Below, one piece after another: positions 35,592 to 45,106 of a stretch of DNA of 64,000 nt (position 1 is its first letter; each line of letters opens with the position of its first letter). The stretch comes from Rubrivivax gelatinosus. GTDB lineage: Bacteria; Pseudomonadota; Gammaproteobacteria; Burkholderiales; Burkholderiaceae_C. The stretch is from assembly GCF_004340905.1 (NCBI RefSeq), contig NZ_SLXD01000013.1:124001-188000 (forward strand). Reading direction: 5' to 3'. Under the pieces are notes generated by a model that saw only the letters and a list, made by a program, of their open reading frames with translations, was not told the DNA's origin and searched no databases. The translations under genes were made by a program, and so were the position numbers.

Positions 35592-36446
35592 CTAGGCGTG
35601 GGTCGATTTTTCGAGCGCGTGCTGGCCCTGGCCTTCGCCCAGCGTGCGTGCCAGCAGCGGCAGGCACGGCGCCAGCGCCTCGTGCAGCGTGTGCGGCGGG
35701 TTGGCGACGAAGACGCTGGAACCCAGCATGCCGAAGCCGCGTGCGTCGGCGCTGGCCACCGTCAGGCGGGCGTTCAGCCAGCCCTTCTTCGCATGCTTGT
35801 CGGCGGTGGCCTTCAGCCGCTGCGGCAGCTGGCGCGACTCGAGCAGCTGCAGCTGCGGCAGCCAGATCACGACGACGGCGTCGGCAAAACGCTCCAGCGC
35901 CTCGCGCAGCGCGGCCAGCGTGCGCGTGTAGTCGGTCTTGATCTCGTAAGACGGGTCGATCAGCACGACGCCGCGGCGGGTGGTCGGCGGCAGCTGCGAC
36001 TTCAGCGCCTCGAAGCCGTCCTTCATCGCCACCTGCACGTTCGGCGCGTCGGCCATGAACGAGGCCAGGATGCGGTGGTCGGTCGGGTGCAGCTCGAACA
36101 GCCGCAGCTGGTCCTGCGCGCGCAGCAGTTGCAGGGCGATGGCCGGCGAGCCCGGGTACTGCTTCAGCGCGCCGTTGCCGTTGAACGCGCGCACCTGGGC
36201 GACGTAGTCGGCGAGTGCCGGCGGCAGGTCAGCGGCGTCGTACAGCCGTTCGATGCCGGCGGCGTATTCGGCCTTCTGGCGCGCGTAGCGGCTTTCGAGC
36301 GAATATCCCCCGGCGCCGGCGTGCGTGTCGACGACGCGGAAGCCCTTCTCCTTCTGCGCCATGTGGCGCAGCACGGAGACGAGCACGAGGTGCTTGAGCA
36401 CGTCGGCATGGTTGCCGGCGTGGAACGCGTGTCGGTAGGCGAGCAT
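35592..36446 (-). CDS. rlmJ: 23S rRNA (adenine2030-N6)-methyltransferase RlmJ
   Basis: This 284-residue enzyme begins MLAYRHAFHAGNHADVLKH, exactly the RlmJ N-terminus. It has FRVVDTHAGAGGYSL, YPGSPAIALQLLR and the N6-adenine methylase motif IDPSYE (DPPYE in E. coli). It methylates A2030 of 23S rRNA. ATG 36446 is the family start; the open frame continues but is unconserved. The adjacent Old Yellow Enzyme gene is divergent. Confidence 0.95.
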   Translation of the reverse strand: MLAYRHAFHAGNHADVLKHLVLVSVLRHMAQKEKGFRVVDTHAGAGGYSLESRYARQKAEYAAGIERLYDAADLPPALADYVAQVRAFNGNGALKQYPGSPAIALQLLRAQDQLRLFELHPTDHRILASFMADAPNVQVAMKDGFEALKSQLPPTTRRGVVLIDPSYEIKTDYTRTLAALREALERFADAVVVIWLPQLQLLESRQLPQRLKATADKHAKKGWLNARLTVASADARGFGMLGSSVFVANPPHTLHEALAPCLPLLARTLGEGQGQHALEKSTHA

Positions 36447-36507
36447 GGGGCCGGACTGTGCCATGCCCGGCCTGCAAGGAATGCTGCGCCGCAGTAATCT
36501 CGCCGCC

Positions 36508-37608
36508 ATGAGCACCCTCTTCGACCCCATCCGCTACGGCGACATCGCCGCCGGCTCGCGCATCGTCATGGCCCCGCTGACCCGCAACCGCGCCAGCGCC
36601 GGTCAGGTTCCCAACGACCTGATGGTCGAGTACTACCGCCAGCGCGCCAACCCGGCCACCGGCGCCGGCCTGATCGTCACCGAGGCGGCGCAGATCTGCC
36701 CCGAAGGCCAGGGCTACCTGGACACGCCGGGGATCTACTCGCCCGAGCAGGTCGCCGGCTGGCGCCGCATCGCCGAGGCGATCCACGCCGAAGGCGGCCG
36801 CGCCGTGATCCAGCTCTGGCACGTCGGCCGCATCTCGCACGTCTCGCTGCAGCCCGGGGGTGCGGCGCCGGTGTCGTCCACCGCACGCGCGGCCCAGTCC
36901 AAGACCTTCACCGCCGACGGCTTCGTCGACTGCTCGGCGCCGCGGGCGCTGCGCAGCGACGAGATCCCCGGCATCGTCGCCGCCTATGTGCATGCCGCGC
37001 GCTGCGCCGTCGAGGCCGGCTTCGACGGCGTCGAGGTTCACGCCGCCAATGGCTATCTGATCGAGCAGTTCCTGCGCGACAGCATCAATGACCGCAGCGA
37101 CGCCTACGGCGGCTCGCCGGAGAACCGCGTGCGCCTGTTCGTCGAAGTGCTGACGGCGGTGGCCGGCGCGATCGGCGGCGGCCGCACCGGCGTGCGCATC
37201 TCGCCAGTGACGCCGGTCAACGACGCGGCCCAGGACAGCGACGCGCAATCGCTGTACACGCTGGCGCTGGACCGCGTGGCCGGGCTCGGCCTGGCCTTCG
37301 TGCACGTCATCGAAGGCCAGACCGGCGGCGCGCGCGACGTCGCGCCCTTCGACTACGCGGCGCTGCGCCGGCACTTCGCCGGCCCGTGGATCGTCAACAA
37401 CGGCTACTCGCGCGAACTGGCGCTCGAGGCGGTCTCGTCGGGCGCCGCCGACGCGGTGGCTTTCGGCCGGCCCTTCATCGCCAACCCCGACCTGGGGCTG
37501 CGCCTGCGCCGCGGCGCGGCGCTCAATGCGCTGAACGTGCCCAAGCTCTACGGCGGTGGCGCCGAGGGCTACACCGACTACCCGACGCTGGATGCCGCCA
37601 GCGCCTGA
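36508..37608 (+). CDS. nemA: Old Yellow Enzyme-family NADH:flavin oxidoreductase
   Basis: This 366-residue FMN-dependent ene-reductase has the OYE signatures RIVMAPLTRNRAS, GLIVTEAAQICPEG, GGRAVIQLWHVGRISH, DGVEVHAANGYLIEQFLRDSIN, AYGGSPENRVRL, and VAFGRPFIANPDL. It resembles NemA (N-ethylmaleimide reductase). The next gene starts before this one stops (17-bp overlap). The symbol is by similarity; the physiological substrate is unknown. Confidence 0.92.
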   Translation: MSTLFDPIRYGDIAAGSRIVMAPLTRNRASAGQVPNDLMVEYYRQRANPATGAGLIVTEAAQICPEGQGYLDTPGIYSPEQVAGWRRIAEAIHAEGGRAVIQLWHVGRISHVSLQPGGAAPVSSTARAAQSKTFTADGFVDCSAPRALRSDEIPGIVAAYVHAARCAVEAGFDGVEVHAANGYLIEQFLRDSINDRSDAYGGSPENRVRLFVEVLTAVAGAIGGGRTGVRISPVTPVNDAAQDSDAQSLYTLALDRVAGLGLAFVHVIEGQTGGARDVAPFDYAALRRHFAGPWIVNNGYSRELALEAVSSGAADAVAFGRPFIANPDLGLRLRRGAALNALNVPKLYGGGAEGYTDYPTLDAASA

Positions 37609-38662
37609 GGGCGCTGATTCCGCGGCACGGGCGCGGCGCATCGCCGCCACGCTCGTGCTCGCGGTGCTGGCCGCGCTCGGCGCCCAGGCCGTTGCCCTGC
37701 CGCTTCCCTGGATGCTGGGGCCGCTGCTGGCCACCGCGGCCTTCGGCGTCGCCGGCCGGCCGGTGGCGGCGTCGCTGCGGCTGCGCAATCTGGGGCTGGC
37801 GCTGCTGGGCGTCGCGCTCGGGCTGTACTTCACGCCGCCGGTCGTCGCCCTGATCGGCCGCCTGGCGCCGGCGATCGCCTCCGGCGTCGTCTGGGCGCTG
37901 GTGCTGGGCTACGTCTTCTACCGCGTGCTGCTGGCGCGCCACGGCGGCGAGCGGGCGACCTGCTTCTACGCCGCGGCGATCGGCGGCGCCTCGGAGATGG
38001 CCTTGCTGGCCGAACGTGCCGGCGGCCGTGTCGACCAGGTCGCGGCGGCGCATTCGCTGCGCGTGCTGCTCGTCGTCACGATCGTGCCGCTGACGCTGCA
38101 GGCCGTGGGCGTGCATGGCCTGGACGCGGCGACGACGGCCTCGGCGACGGTGCGGCCGCGGGGCCTGCTGCTGCTGGCCGCCGGCGCCGCGGCGGCGGTC
38201 TGGGCGCTGCAGCGGCTGAGGGCACCGAACCCCTGGGTGCTGGGGCCGCTGCTCGCCACCGCGTTGCCGACGGCGCTGGGCGCCGAGCTGTCGGCGCTGC
38301 CGCCGGGCGCCAGCGGCTTCGCCCAACTGGTCATCGGCGTCGCGCTGGGCATCCGCTTCACGCCCGAGTTCGCGCACGCTGCGCCGCGCTGGCTGGCCAG
38401 CGTCGCCGCCGGCACGCTGGTGATGCTCGTGGTTTCAGCCGGTTTCGCCGCGCTGCTGGCGCGCGCCACCGGCCTGCACCCGGCGACGGCGCTGCTCGCG
38501 ACGACACCCGGCGGCATCGCCGAGATGGCGATCACGGCCAAGGTGCTGCAGCTCGGCGTGCCGGTCGTGACGGCGTTCCAGGTCGTGCGCTACGTCGCGG
38601 TGCTGACGCTGATGCCGGTTCTGTACCGCGCCGAATGCCGGCGCGTCGGCCTCAGGCCCTGA
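37592..38662 (+). CDS. AbrB-family (AidB-type) membrane transport/regulatory protein
   Basis: This protein of about 356 residues is polytopic, with two related halves each containing WMLGPLLATAAF / WVLGPLLATALP and glycine-rich segments (LGVALGLYFTPPV / IGVALGIRFTPEF). This internal duplication is typical of the putative ammonia monooxygenase/AbrB family of inner-membrane proteins of unknown substrate. I chose ATG 37592 (MPPAPEGADSAARARR). It overlaps the previous gene by 17 bp and is convergent with the MOSC gene (11-bp overlap). Confidence 0.8.
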   Translation: MPPAPEGADSAARARRIAATLVLAVLAALGAQAVALPLPWMLGPLLATAAFGVAGRPVAASLRLRNLGLALLGVALGLYFTPPVVALIGRLAPAIASGVVWALVLGYVFYRVLLARHGGERATCFYAAAIGGASEMALLAERAGGRVDQVAAAHSLRVLLVVTIVPLTLQAVGVHGLDAATTASATVRPRGLLLLAAGAAAAVWALQRLRAPNPWVLGPLLATALPTALGAELSALPPGASGFAQLVIGVALGIRFTPEFAHAAPRWLASVAAGTLVMLVVSAGFAALLARATGLHPATALLATTPGGIAEMAITAKVLQLGVPVVTAFQVVRYVAVLTLMPVLYRAECRRVGLRP

Positions 38663-39218
38663 CCCGGGCGCGGAAAAGTTCGCGGATGCTCACTTCGCGC
38701 GGCCCCGGCACCAGCTTGAAGCTCTGCCCGGCCGCGATCGTGCCGGGCTCGATGACCGCCAGGTAGCTGCCGCAGAAGCCCGACTGCGCCATCAGCTTGG
38801 AGGCCTGCGGAAAGCCCATCACCGCGTTGAACTTGAAGCACGGGAAACGCGGCTCGCTGACGGCGAGCACGCAGCCCGGGAAGACGAGGCGGTCGCCGAT
38901 ATACAGGCCGTCCTCGAGCACGCCTTCGAGCGTCAGGTTCTCGCCCATCGCCCCCGGCGGCAGCGAGTCGTCCCATCCCGAGACCTGGGCCTGCGCGCGC
39001 ACCGTGCGCCAGAACGCGTAGTGCTCGTTCGGATAGGCGTAGACCGCCTTGCCGAGCCCGCCGTGCACCGACAGGTCGGCCTGCTCGTCGCCGGCCAGGC
39101 CCAGTGGCTGCACGGCCACCTCGCCGTCGACCGGGCGTTTGTCGATCGCGCTCAGCACCTTGCGCTGGCCGATCAGGCGTTCGTGTGCCGTTCCGACGTT
39201 GACGCTGAGCAGCCTCAT
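38652..39218 (-). CDS. YiiM-like MOSC domain protein
   Basis: This 188-residue protein has the MOSC core GLAGDEQADLSVHGGLGKAVYAYP, GENLTLEGV, LYIGDRLVFPGCVLAVSEPRFPCFKF with the conserved cysteine in PCFK. MOSC proteins bind molybdenum cofactor sulfur species; YiiM in E. coli acts with molybdopterin enzymes such as those reducing 6-hydroxylaminopurine. It is convergent with the AbrB-type gene and points away from pckG. Confidence 0.88.
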   Translation of the reverse strand: MRLLSVNVGTAHERLIGQRKVLSAIDKRPVDGEVAVQPLGLAGDEQADLSVHGGLGKAVYAYPNEHYAFWRTVRAQAQVSGWDDSLPPGAMGENLTLEGVLEDGLYIGDRLVFPGCVLAVSEPRFPCFKFNAVMGFPQASKLMAQSGFCGSYLAVIEPGTIAAGQSFKLVPGPREVSIRELFRARVRA

Positions 39219-39435
39219 CGTGAATACCCGCCCCGCGAGACGGTGCCCGGCATCGAACTATTCGGGATTTGCATAGGGATGTCAGTCGACGTGGGTACGA
39301 GGCGATTACATTGTTCGCGCACATTCTCATGCCCGGGAGGGCCCCTGGGCGGGCGGCATCCGGTGAACTTCTCCACAAGGGGGAGCTGACCTGATTCCGC
39401 CTTTTTTTGACTGTCCGAACAGAACTGGAGTGTCC

Positions 39436-41301
39436 ATGAACCGTCCCGCAACGGAACGCCTGCCGAACGTGCCCGACTACGTGAAGCATGCGCGTCTGGT
39501 CGCCTGGGTGGCCGAGATCGCCGCGCTGACCGAGCCCGCCGACATCCACTGGTGCGATGGCTCCGAAGCCGAGTACGACGCGCTGTGCGCGCGCATGGTG
39601 GCCTCCGGCACGATGCAGCGCCTGAACCCCGCGAAGCGCCCGAACAGCTACCTCGCCAAGAGCGATCCGGGTGACGTCGCGCGCGTCGAGGACCGCACCT
39701 TCATCTGCAGCGAGAAGAAGGAAGACGCCGGCCCGACGAACAACTGGATGGCCCCGGCCGAGATGCGCGTGCTGCTGCAGACCGGCGAGAAGGCGCTCTT
39801 CAAGGGCGCGATGAAGGGCCGCACGCTGTACGTGATCCCGTTCTCGATGGGCCCGCTGGGCTCGCACATCGCGCACATCGGCGTCGAACTGAGCGACAGC
39901 CCGTACGTGGCCGCCAACATGCGCCTGATGACGCGCATGGGCAAGGCCGTCTACGACGTGCTCGGTGCCGACGGCGAGTTCGTGCCCTGCGTGCACACCG
40001 TCGGTGCGCCGCTGGAGGCGGGCCAGCAGGACGTCGCCTGGCCCTGCAACAAGACCAAGTACATCGTGCACTACCCCGAGACGCACGAGATCTGGAGCTA
40101 TGGCTCGGGCTACGGCGGCAACGCGCTGCTGGGCAAGAAGTGCTTCGCGCTGCGCATCGCCTCGACGATGGGCCGCGCGCAGGGCTGGCTGGCCGAGCAC
40201 ATGACGGTGCTGGGCGTCACCAGCCCCGAAGGCCGCAAGTACCACATCGCCGCCGCCTTCCCGAGCGCCTGCGGCAAGACCAACTTCGCGATGCTGGTGC
40301 CGCCCGCCGGCTACGACGGCTGGAAGGTCACGACCATCGGTGACGACATTGCCTGGATCAAGCCGGGCGCCGACGGCCGCCTGTACGCGATCAACCCCGA
40401 GGCGGGTTACTTCGGCGTCGCCCCGGGCACGAACTACAAGACGAATCCGAACTGCATGGATTCGATCAAGGGCGACACCATCTTCACCAACGTCGCGCTG
40501 ACCGACGACGGCGACGTCTGGTGGGAAGGCATGACCGACACCCCGCCGGCGCACCTGATCGACTGGCAAGGCAAGGACTGGACGCCGGCGATCGCCAAGG
40601 AGACCGGCGCCAAGGCCGCGCACCCGAACGCGCGCTTCACCGTGTCCTCGATCCACAACCCGGTGCTCGACGCCGACTACGACAACGCCGCCGGCGTGCC
40701 GATCGACGCCTTCGTCTTCGGCGGCCGCCGCTCGACCACCGTGCCGCTGGTGACCGAGGCGCGCAACTGGACCGAAGGCGTCTACATGGCCGCGACCATG
40801 GGCTCGGAGACGACCGCTGCCGCCGCCGGCGCGCAAGGTGTCGTGCGCCGCGACCCGTTCGCGATGCTGCCGTTCTGCGGCTACAACATGGCCGAGTACT
40901 TCCAGCACTGGCTGGACACCGGCGCCAGGCTGCAGGGCCAGGGCGCCAAGCTGCCGCGCATCTACTGCGTCAACTGGTTCCGCAAGGGCGCCGACGGCAA
41001 GTTCGTCTGGCCGGGCTACGGCGACAACATGCGTGTGCTGGAGTGGATGCTCAAGCGCGCCGAAGGCCAGGGCGGCGAGCCGGTCGAGAACGTCTTCGGC
41101 CTCAGCCCGCGCTACGAGGACCTGCGCTGGGAAGGCCTGGCCTTCACGAAGGAACAGTTCGACAGCGTCATCGGCGTCGACCCGGAAGCCTGGAAGCAGG
41201 AGCTCAAGCTGCATGCCGAGCTGTTCAAGCAGCTCGCCGCCGGCCTGCCGGCCGAACTGCCGGCGACGATGGCGCGCATCGAGGAACGCCTCTCGGCCTG
41301 A
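39436..41301 (+). CDS. pckG: GTP-dependent phosphoenolpyruvate carboxykinase
   Basis: This 621-residue enzyme has the kinase P-loop AAFPSACGKTNFAML, FGGRRSTTVPLV, MGSETTAA and NWFRKGADGKFVWPGYGDN. It converts oxaloacetate to PEP with GTP and starts gluconeogenesis. ATG 39436 follows CTGGAG; the upstream GTG at 39430 is less likely. The 217-bp gap before it holds the promoter region and has an AT-richer stretch around 39300-39320, plus a T7 run at 39403-39409. No convincing operator is seen. An intrinsic terminator follows. Confidence 0.96.
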   Translation: MNRPATERLPNVPDYVKHARLVAWVAEIAALTEPADIHWCDGSEAEYDALCARMVASGTMQRLNPAKRPNSYLAKSDPGDVARVEDRTFICSEKKEDAGPTNNWMAPAEMRVLLQTGEKALFKGAMKGRTLYVIPFSMGPLGSHIAHIGVELSDSPYVAANMRLMTRMGKAVYDVLGADGEFVPCVHTVGAPLEAGQQDVAWPCNKTKYIVHYPETHEIWSYGSGYGGNALLGKKCFALRIASTMGRAQGWLAEHMTVLGVTSPEGRKYHIAAAFPSACGKTNFAMLVPPAGYDGWKVTTIGDDIAWIKPGADGRLYAINPEAGYFGVAPGTNYKTNPNCMDSIKGDTIFTNVALTDDGDVWWEGMTDTPPAHLIDWQGKDWTPAIAKETGAKAAHPNARFTVSSIHNPVLDADYDNAAGVPIDAFVFGGRRSTTVPLVTEARNWTEGVYMAATMGSETTAAAAGAQGVVRRDPFAMLPFCGYNMAEYFQHWLDTGARLQGQGAKLPRIYCVNWFRKGADGKFVWPGYGDNMRVLEWMLKRAEGQGGEPVENVFGLSPRYEDLRWEGLAFTKEQFDSVIGVDPEAWKQELKLHAELFKQLAAGLPAELPATMARIEERLSA

Positions 41302-41344
41302 TCCCCCGCCGCGGCCGTGCCCGTCACGGCCCGTGAGAGACTGC

Positions 41345-41375
41345 AACGCCCGGCACCCGCCGGGCGTTTTGTTTT
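41345..41375 (+). terminator. pckG: Intrinsic terminator of pckG
   Basis: AACGCCCGGC-ACCC-GCCGGGCGTT is a perfect 10-bp stem with a 4-nt loop, followed by TTTTGTTTT. It is the clearest Rho-independent terminator in the window, 43 bp after the pckG stop. Confidence 0.93.
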
Positions 41376-41390
41376 GCTGCACGCGACACG

Positions 41391-42167
41391 ATGAAGATCC
41401 AGCTGCTGTCGGACCTGCACCTCGAGAGCGAGGCCTTCGACCCCGAGCCCGCGCCCGGCGCCGAGCTGCTGGTGCTGGCCGGCGATGTTGACGCCGGCTG
41501 GACGGCCTACGAACGTTTCGCCGGCTGGCCGGTGCCGGTGCTCGTCGTCGCCGGCAACCACGAGTTCGACGGCCGCGAACTCGACGAGGCCTGGCCGGCG
41601 CTGGCCGAGACCTGCGCGCGCCACGGGCTGACACTGCTGGAGCGCGAGACCGCCGTCGTCTCCGCTGCCGACGGGCGCCGCATCCGTTTCGCCGGCACCG
41701 TGCGCTGGAACGACTTCGACCTCTTCGGCGCCGCCGAGCGCGAGCGTTCGCAGCGCGCCGCCGCCTATTTCATGCGGCTGATGGACGCCCGCCGTGGCGG
41801 CCAGCCTTTCGACGTGCAGGCGGTGCGCACCGAAGCGCTGGCCTGCCGCGCCTGGCTGGAAGCAACGCTGGCCGAGCCGGCGCGCGGGCGCTGGGACGCC
41901 TGCGTCGTCGTCACCCATTTCGCGCCCAGCCTGAAGAGTGCCGACCCGCGTTATGGCCGCCAGCCGGCGACGGCCAGCTTCTGCAATGCCGACGACGACC
42001 TGATCGCACGCGCCGACCTGTGGCTGCACGGACACCTGCACTGCCGCCACGACTACCTCGTCGAACGCGCCGGCGCCCGGCCGACACGCGTCGTCTGCCA
42101 GGCGCGCGGCCTGGCGCACAAAGGCGAGCACGAGGGCCTCGATCCCTTCAGGCTGATCGAGATCTGA
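41391..42167 (+). CDS. Metallophosphoesterase
   Basis: This 258-residue calcineurin-like phosphoesterase has all metal-binding motifs: SDLHLE, LAGDVDAG, VAGNHEFDG, VVTHFAP and LHGHLHCRHD. It could be a phosphodiesterase of the YfcE/Icc type; the substrate is unknown. It stands between the pckG terminator and a universal stress gene. Confidence 0.85.
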   Translation: MKIQLLSDLHLESEAFDPEPAPGAELLVLAGDVDAGWTAYERFAGWPVPVLVVAGNHEFDGRELDEAWPALAETCARHGLTLLERETAVVSAADGRRIRFAGTVRWNDFDLFGAAERERSQRAAAYFMRLMDARRGGQPFDVQAVRTEALACRAWLEATLAEPARGRWDACVVVTHFAPSLKSADPRYGRQPATASFCNADDDLIARADLWLHGHLHCRHDYLVERAGARPTRVVCQARGLAHKGEHEGLDPFRLIEI

Positions 42168-42245
42168 GCGCGGCCCTGGGGTGAAGCGTGCCGGCCTGCC
42201 GGGGCGGTGCCACACTCGGTGCACCAGAACACGGAGACCCAGCGC

Positions 42246-42668
42246 ATGAAGATCCTCGCCGCCGTCGACGGCAGCCCGTTCACCAAGCGCATGCTGGCCT
42301 ACCTCGCCGCCCATGACGACTGGTTCGGTGGCCAGCACCAGTACACGATCGTCAACGCCGTCGCGGCGGTGCCGCCGCGCGCCGCCGCCGTGCTCGACAA
42401 GGCGGTGCTCAAGGCCCACTACGAGGAAGAGGCGGAAAAGGTCTTCAAGCCGATCCGCGCCTTCTTCGCCAAGCAGGGCCTCAAGGCCGACTTCGTCTAC
42501 AAGGCCGGCCCGGCGGCCGATGTCGTCGTCGGGCTCACCGAGAAGAACGAATACGACCTCGTCGTGCTCGGCTCGCACGGCCACGGCAGCTTCGCCAACC
42601 TGGTGCTCGGCTCGGTCGCGACCAAGGTGCTGGCGCGCTGCAAGACGCCGGCGCTGCTGATCCGCTGA
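42246..42668 (+). CDS. Universal stress protein (UspA family)
   Basis: This 140-residue single-domain Usp has the ATP-binding motif G-2X-G-9X-G-S in LGSHGHGSFANLVLGS and the N-terminal ILAAVDGSPFTKRML. It likely responds to starvation or stress. Convergent to a TetR gene just after its stop. Confidence 0.9.
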   Translation: MKILAAVDGSPFTKRMLAYLAAHDDWFGGQHQYTIVNAVAAVPPRAAAVLDKAVLKAHYEEEAEKVFKPIRAFFAKQGLKADFVYKAGPAADVVVGLTEKNEYDLVVLGSHGHGSFANLVLGSVATKVLARCKTPALLIR

Positions 42669-42669
42669 C

Positions 42670-43278
42670 TCAGCTGGCGGCGCGCGGGCGCAGCCCGTTC
42701 ATGCAGGTCGCGAGCACCCACTCGACGATCTGCTCGTCGCTGTAGCGGCCGCCGGCCTTCAGGTAGGCCGGCACCGGGTCGCAGGCGCGCGCGAAGATCG
42801 TGTACAGCGCCACCTCGGGCGGCAGCGCCGGGTCGATGTCGCCGTCGGCCTGGGCCTGCACGATCCACTCGCCCAGGCGGTCGCTGACTTCCATCAGCAG
42901 GTCCAGATAGGCGCGGTTGGCCAGCAGCTCGGCGCGCAGCGTTGAGTTCTGCGACGGCAGCGAGGGCATCTCGCCTCCGATCTGCACATGCAGCGCCCAG
43001 CGTGTCACCGAGGCCAGCCGGTCGAAGGCCCGGTCGGCATCCTGGCTCTCGACGATGCTGCGCGTCTGCTCGAGCAGACGCACCATCGCCGCGGCGGCCA
43101 GCGCCTCCTTGGACGGGAAGTGTTTGTACAGGCTCGCCTTGGCGATGCCGACGTCGGCCGCCACCTCGTCGACCGTCATCAGGTCGAAGCCTTTTTCGGC
43201 CAGCAGCCGGTTGACCGAGGCGACGATCGCGTCTTCGCGAACCCTCAGCACCTGTTCGCGAAACGACAGTCTTGCCAT
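42670..43278 (-). CDS. TetR-family transcriptional regulator
   Basis: This 202-residue regulator has the N-terminal helix-turn-helix (LLAEKGFDLMTVDEVAADVGIAKASLYKHFPSK) and a variable ligand-binding domain. No adjacent target is obvious: the gene is convergent with the Usp gene, and the nearest gene upstream is the 67-residue ORF. Function unknown. Confidence 0.9.
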   Translation of the reverse strand: MARLSFREQVLRVREDAIVASVNRLLAEKGFDLMTVDEVAADVGIAKASLYKHFPSKEALAAAAMVRLLEQTRSIVESQDADRAFDRLASVTRWALHVQIGGEMPSLPSQNSTLRAELLANRAYLDLLMEVSDRLGEWIVQAQADGDIDPALPPEVALYTIFARACDPVPAYLKAGGRYSDEQIVEWVLATCMNGLRPRAAS

Positions 43279-43317
43279 GCGGAAATTCTATCGGCGCGAC
43301 GAGGCGCCTGCCGGGAT

Positions 43318-43521
43318 TCAGGCTGCCGGGTACGGAGCCGGCGCTGCGGCGGGCAGTTGCGGGGCAGGGCAGGGCAGGGCTCGGGCCTCGGCCTCGGCCT
43401 GCAGCACGGCTTCTAGGCCGAAGCAGGTGCCGAGGTCGGCCGCGTCGGGGACATCGCGCGGCGCCGCGTCGGCACGCCGGGTCAGGCGGCGCCACCAGCC
43501 GGTAGAACGTTGCGCGGTCAT
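43318..43521 (-). CDS. Small protein (67 aa), function unknown
   Basis: AGGAGA lies 6 nt before ATG 43521, a strong ribosome-binding site. The product starts MTAQRSTGWWRRLTRRADAAP, continues DAADLGTCFGLEAVLQAE and ends in a Pro/Ala/Cys tail. There is no membrane segment and no family I recognise. It is 39 bp upstream of the TetR gene on the same strand and could be co-transcribed with it. Confidence 0.55.
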   Translation of the reverse strand: MTAQRSTGWWRRLTRRADAAPRDVPDAADLGTCFGLEAVLQAEAEARALPCPAPQLPAAAPAPYPAA

Positions 43522-43689
43522 CTGCTGTCTCCTGTTGTTGCCCTCTGTTACCAGCATCGGGCCAACGGGCGCCTGGCGGGGCCAGGCGCGTGCGGTGAAT
43601 GCTCCGCGGCGTGATGGAGTGCACGCCACCGCTGCGGCGGCGTGACGCTCTCACTACAATCCGCGCCCCTTCGGCGAACGGCAACCCCC

Positions 43690-44985
43690 ATGAACCCTGC
43701 ATCCGGCTTCGCCGCGATCGACTTCGGCACCTCGAACTCGGGAATCGCCCTGCCGACGCACGACGGCGTGCGCCTGGTCGAACTCGAACCCGGCCATCCG
43801 ACGATGCCGACGGCGGTCTTCTACCGCCTCGACGAGGAGCACCCGGCGGCCGAGCCGACACGGCTGTACGGCCGCGCCGCGATGGCCGCCTACGTCGAAG
43901 GCCACGAAGGACGGCTGATGCGCTCGATGAAGAGCCTGCTCGGCTCGTCGCTGCTGGAGCAGGCGACCGACCTGGGCGGCGGCCACGCGGTGCGTTATGT
44001 CGACGTCGTCGTCGGCTACCTGCGGCATCTCAGGCGCTGCGCCGAAGCCGCCGCCGGCGCGCCGCTGGCGCGCGTGGTGCTCGGCCGCCCGGTGTTCTTC
44101 GTCGACGACGACGCCGAGCGCGACGCCCAGGCCGCCGCGGCGCTGGAGGCTGCGGCGCGCGCCGCCGGTTTCACCGAGATCGCGTTCCAGTACGAGCCGA
44201 TCGCCGCCGCGCTGGACCACGAGCGCCACGTCGCCGCCGAGGAGCTGGTGCTGGTGGCCGACATCGGCGGCGGCACCTCCGACTTCTCGATCGTGCGGGT
44301 CGGCCCCGAACGCCGTGGCCGACCGGACCGGCGCGAGGACATCCTCGCCAACCACGGCGTGCACGTCGCCGGCACCGACTTCGACCGCCGCGTCGAGCTC
44401 GAGGCGCTGATGCCGCTGCTGGGCTACCGCAGCCTCGGGCCGTCGGAAGCCGGCCGTCCGCCGCGCGAGGTGCCCAGCCGGGTCTACTTCGACCTCTCGA
44501 CCTGGCACCTGATCAACACCGTCTACAACGCCGGCCGCGTCGCCGAGCTGCGCCGGCTGAAGAGCTGGTACGCCGACCTGGCGCACCACCGCCGCCTGAT
44601 GACCGTCGTCGAGCACCGGCTGGGCCATGCGCTGGCCGCCGAGGCCGAACGCGCCAAGATCGAGGTTGCCGGTTCGGGTGCGGCCGAGGTCGACCTGTCG
44701 CTCGTGGAGTCGGGGCTGGGCACGACGGTCGGCTCGGCGGCGGTCGCCGCGGCGATCGAGGACGACCTGGAGCGCATCGTCGAAGGCTCGCGCGAGACGC
44801 TGCGCCGCGCCGGGGTGGCCGCCGAGGCCGTGGGCACGCTGTACTTCACCGGCGGCTCGACCGGGCTGGATGCGCTGGTCGAGCGCATCGCGGCGGCCTT
44901 CCCCGGGGCGCGCCGCGTGCGCGGCGACCGCTTCGCCAGCGTCGCCCAGGGCCTGGGCCTGCACGCGCGCGCGTTCTTCGGCTAG
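43690..44985 (+). CDS. yegD: YegD-type Hsp70 family chaperone
   Basis: This 431-residue protein is an Hsp70-fold ATPase without the substrate-binding domain. Visible motifs are the phosphate 1 loop AIDFGTSNSGIAL, phosphate 2 VADIGGGTSDFSIVRV and an adenosine motif YFTGGSTGLDALVERI. The E. coli YegD role is unclear. The stop codon overlaps the base of a 15-bp hairpin. Confidence 0.9.
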   Translation: MNPASGFAAIDFGTSNSGIALPTHDGVRLVELEPGHPTMPTAVFYRLDEEHPAAEPTRLYGRAAMAAYVEGHEGRLMRSMKSLLGSSLLEQATDLGGGHAVRYVDVVVGYLRHLRRCAEAAAGAPLARVVLGRPVFFVDDDAERDAQAAAALEAAARAAGFTEIAFQYEPIAAALDHERHVAAEELVLVADIGGGTSDFSIVRVGPERRGRPDRREDILANHGVHVAGTDFDRRVELEALMPLLGYRSLGPSEAGRPPREVPSRVYFDLSTWHLINTVYNAGRVAELRRLKSWYADLAHHRRLMTVVEHRLGHALAAEAERAKIEVAGSGAAEVDLSLVESGLGTTVGSAAVAAAIEDDLERIVEGSRETLRRAGVAAEAVGTLYFTGGSTGLDALVERIAAAFPGARRVRGDRFASVAQGLGLHARAFFG

Positions 44986-45069
44986 GAGTCGGCGCGGCTT
45001 GTGCCGCGCCGACTCCTGGCCTGCGGCTTTACGCACGATTCCCTCCAGCCTCCCTCCGAGAGGGAGGCT
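44984..45069. terminator. Two perfect hairpins between yegD and the UPF0149 gene
   Basis: AGGAGTCGGCGCGGC-TTGT-GCCGCGCCGACTCCT (44984-45017, 15-bp stem, overlapping the yegD stop) and AGCCTCCCTC-CGA-GAGGGAGGCT (45047-45069, 10-bp stem) lie in the gap of convergent genes. Neither has a T run; they may end transcription in both directions or belong to repeat families. Confidence 0.55.
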
Positions 45070-45106
45070 CCGGTCAGTCCGACGAGCGGTTCTGCCGCGC
45101 GGACTT

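Noticed and set aside
39411..39422. CTGTCCGAACAG before pckG as a LexA box
   Set aside because: The half-site spacing is 4 rather than 8, and the centre is not AT-rich. It is probably a chance dyad.
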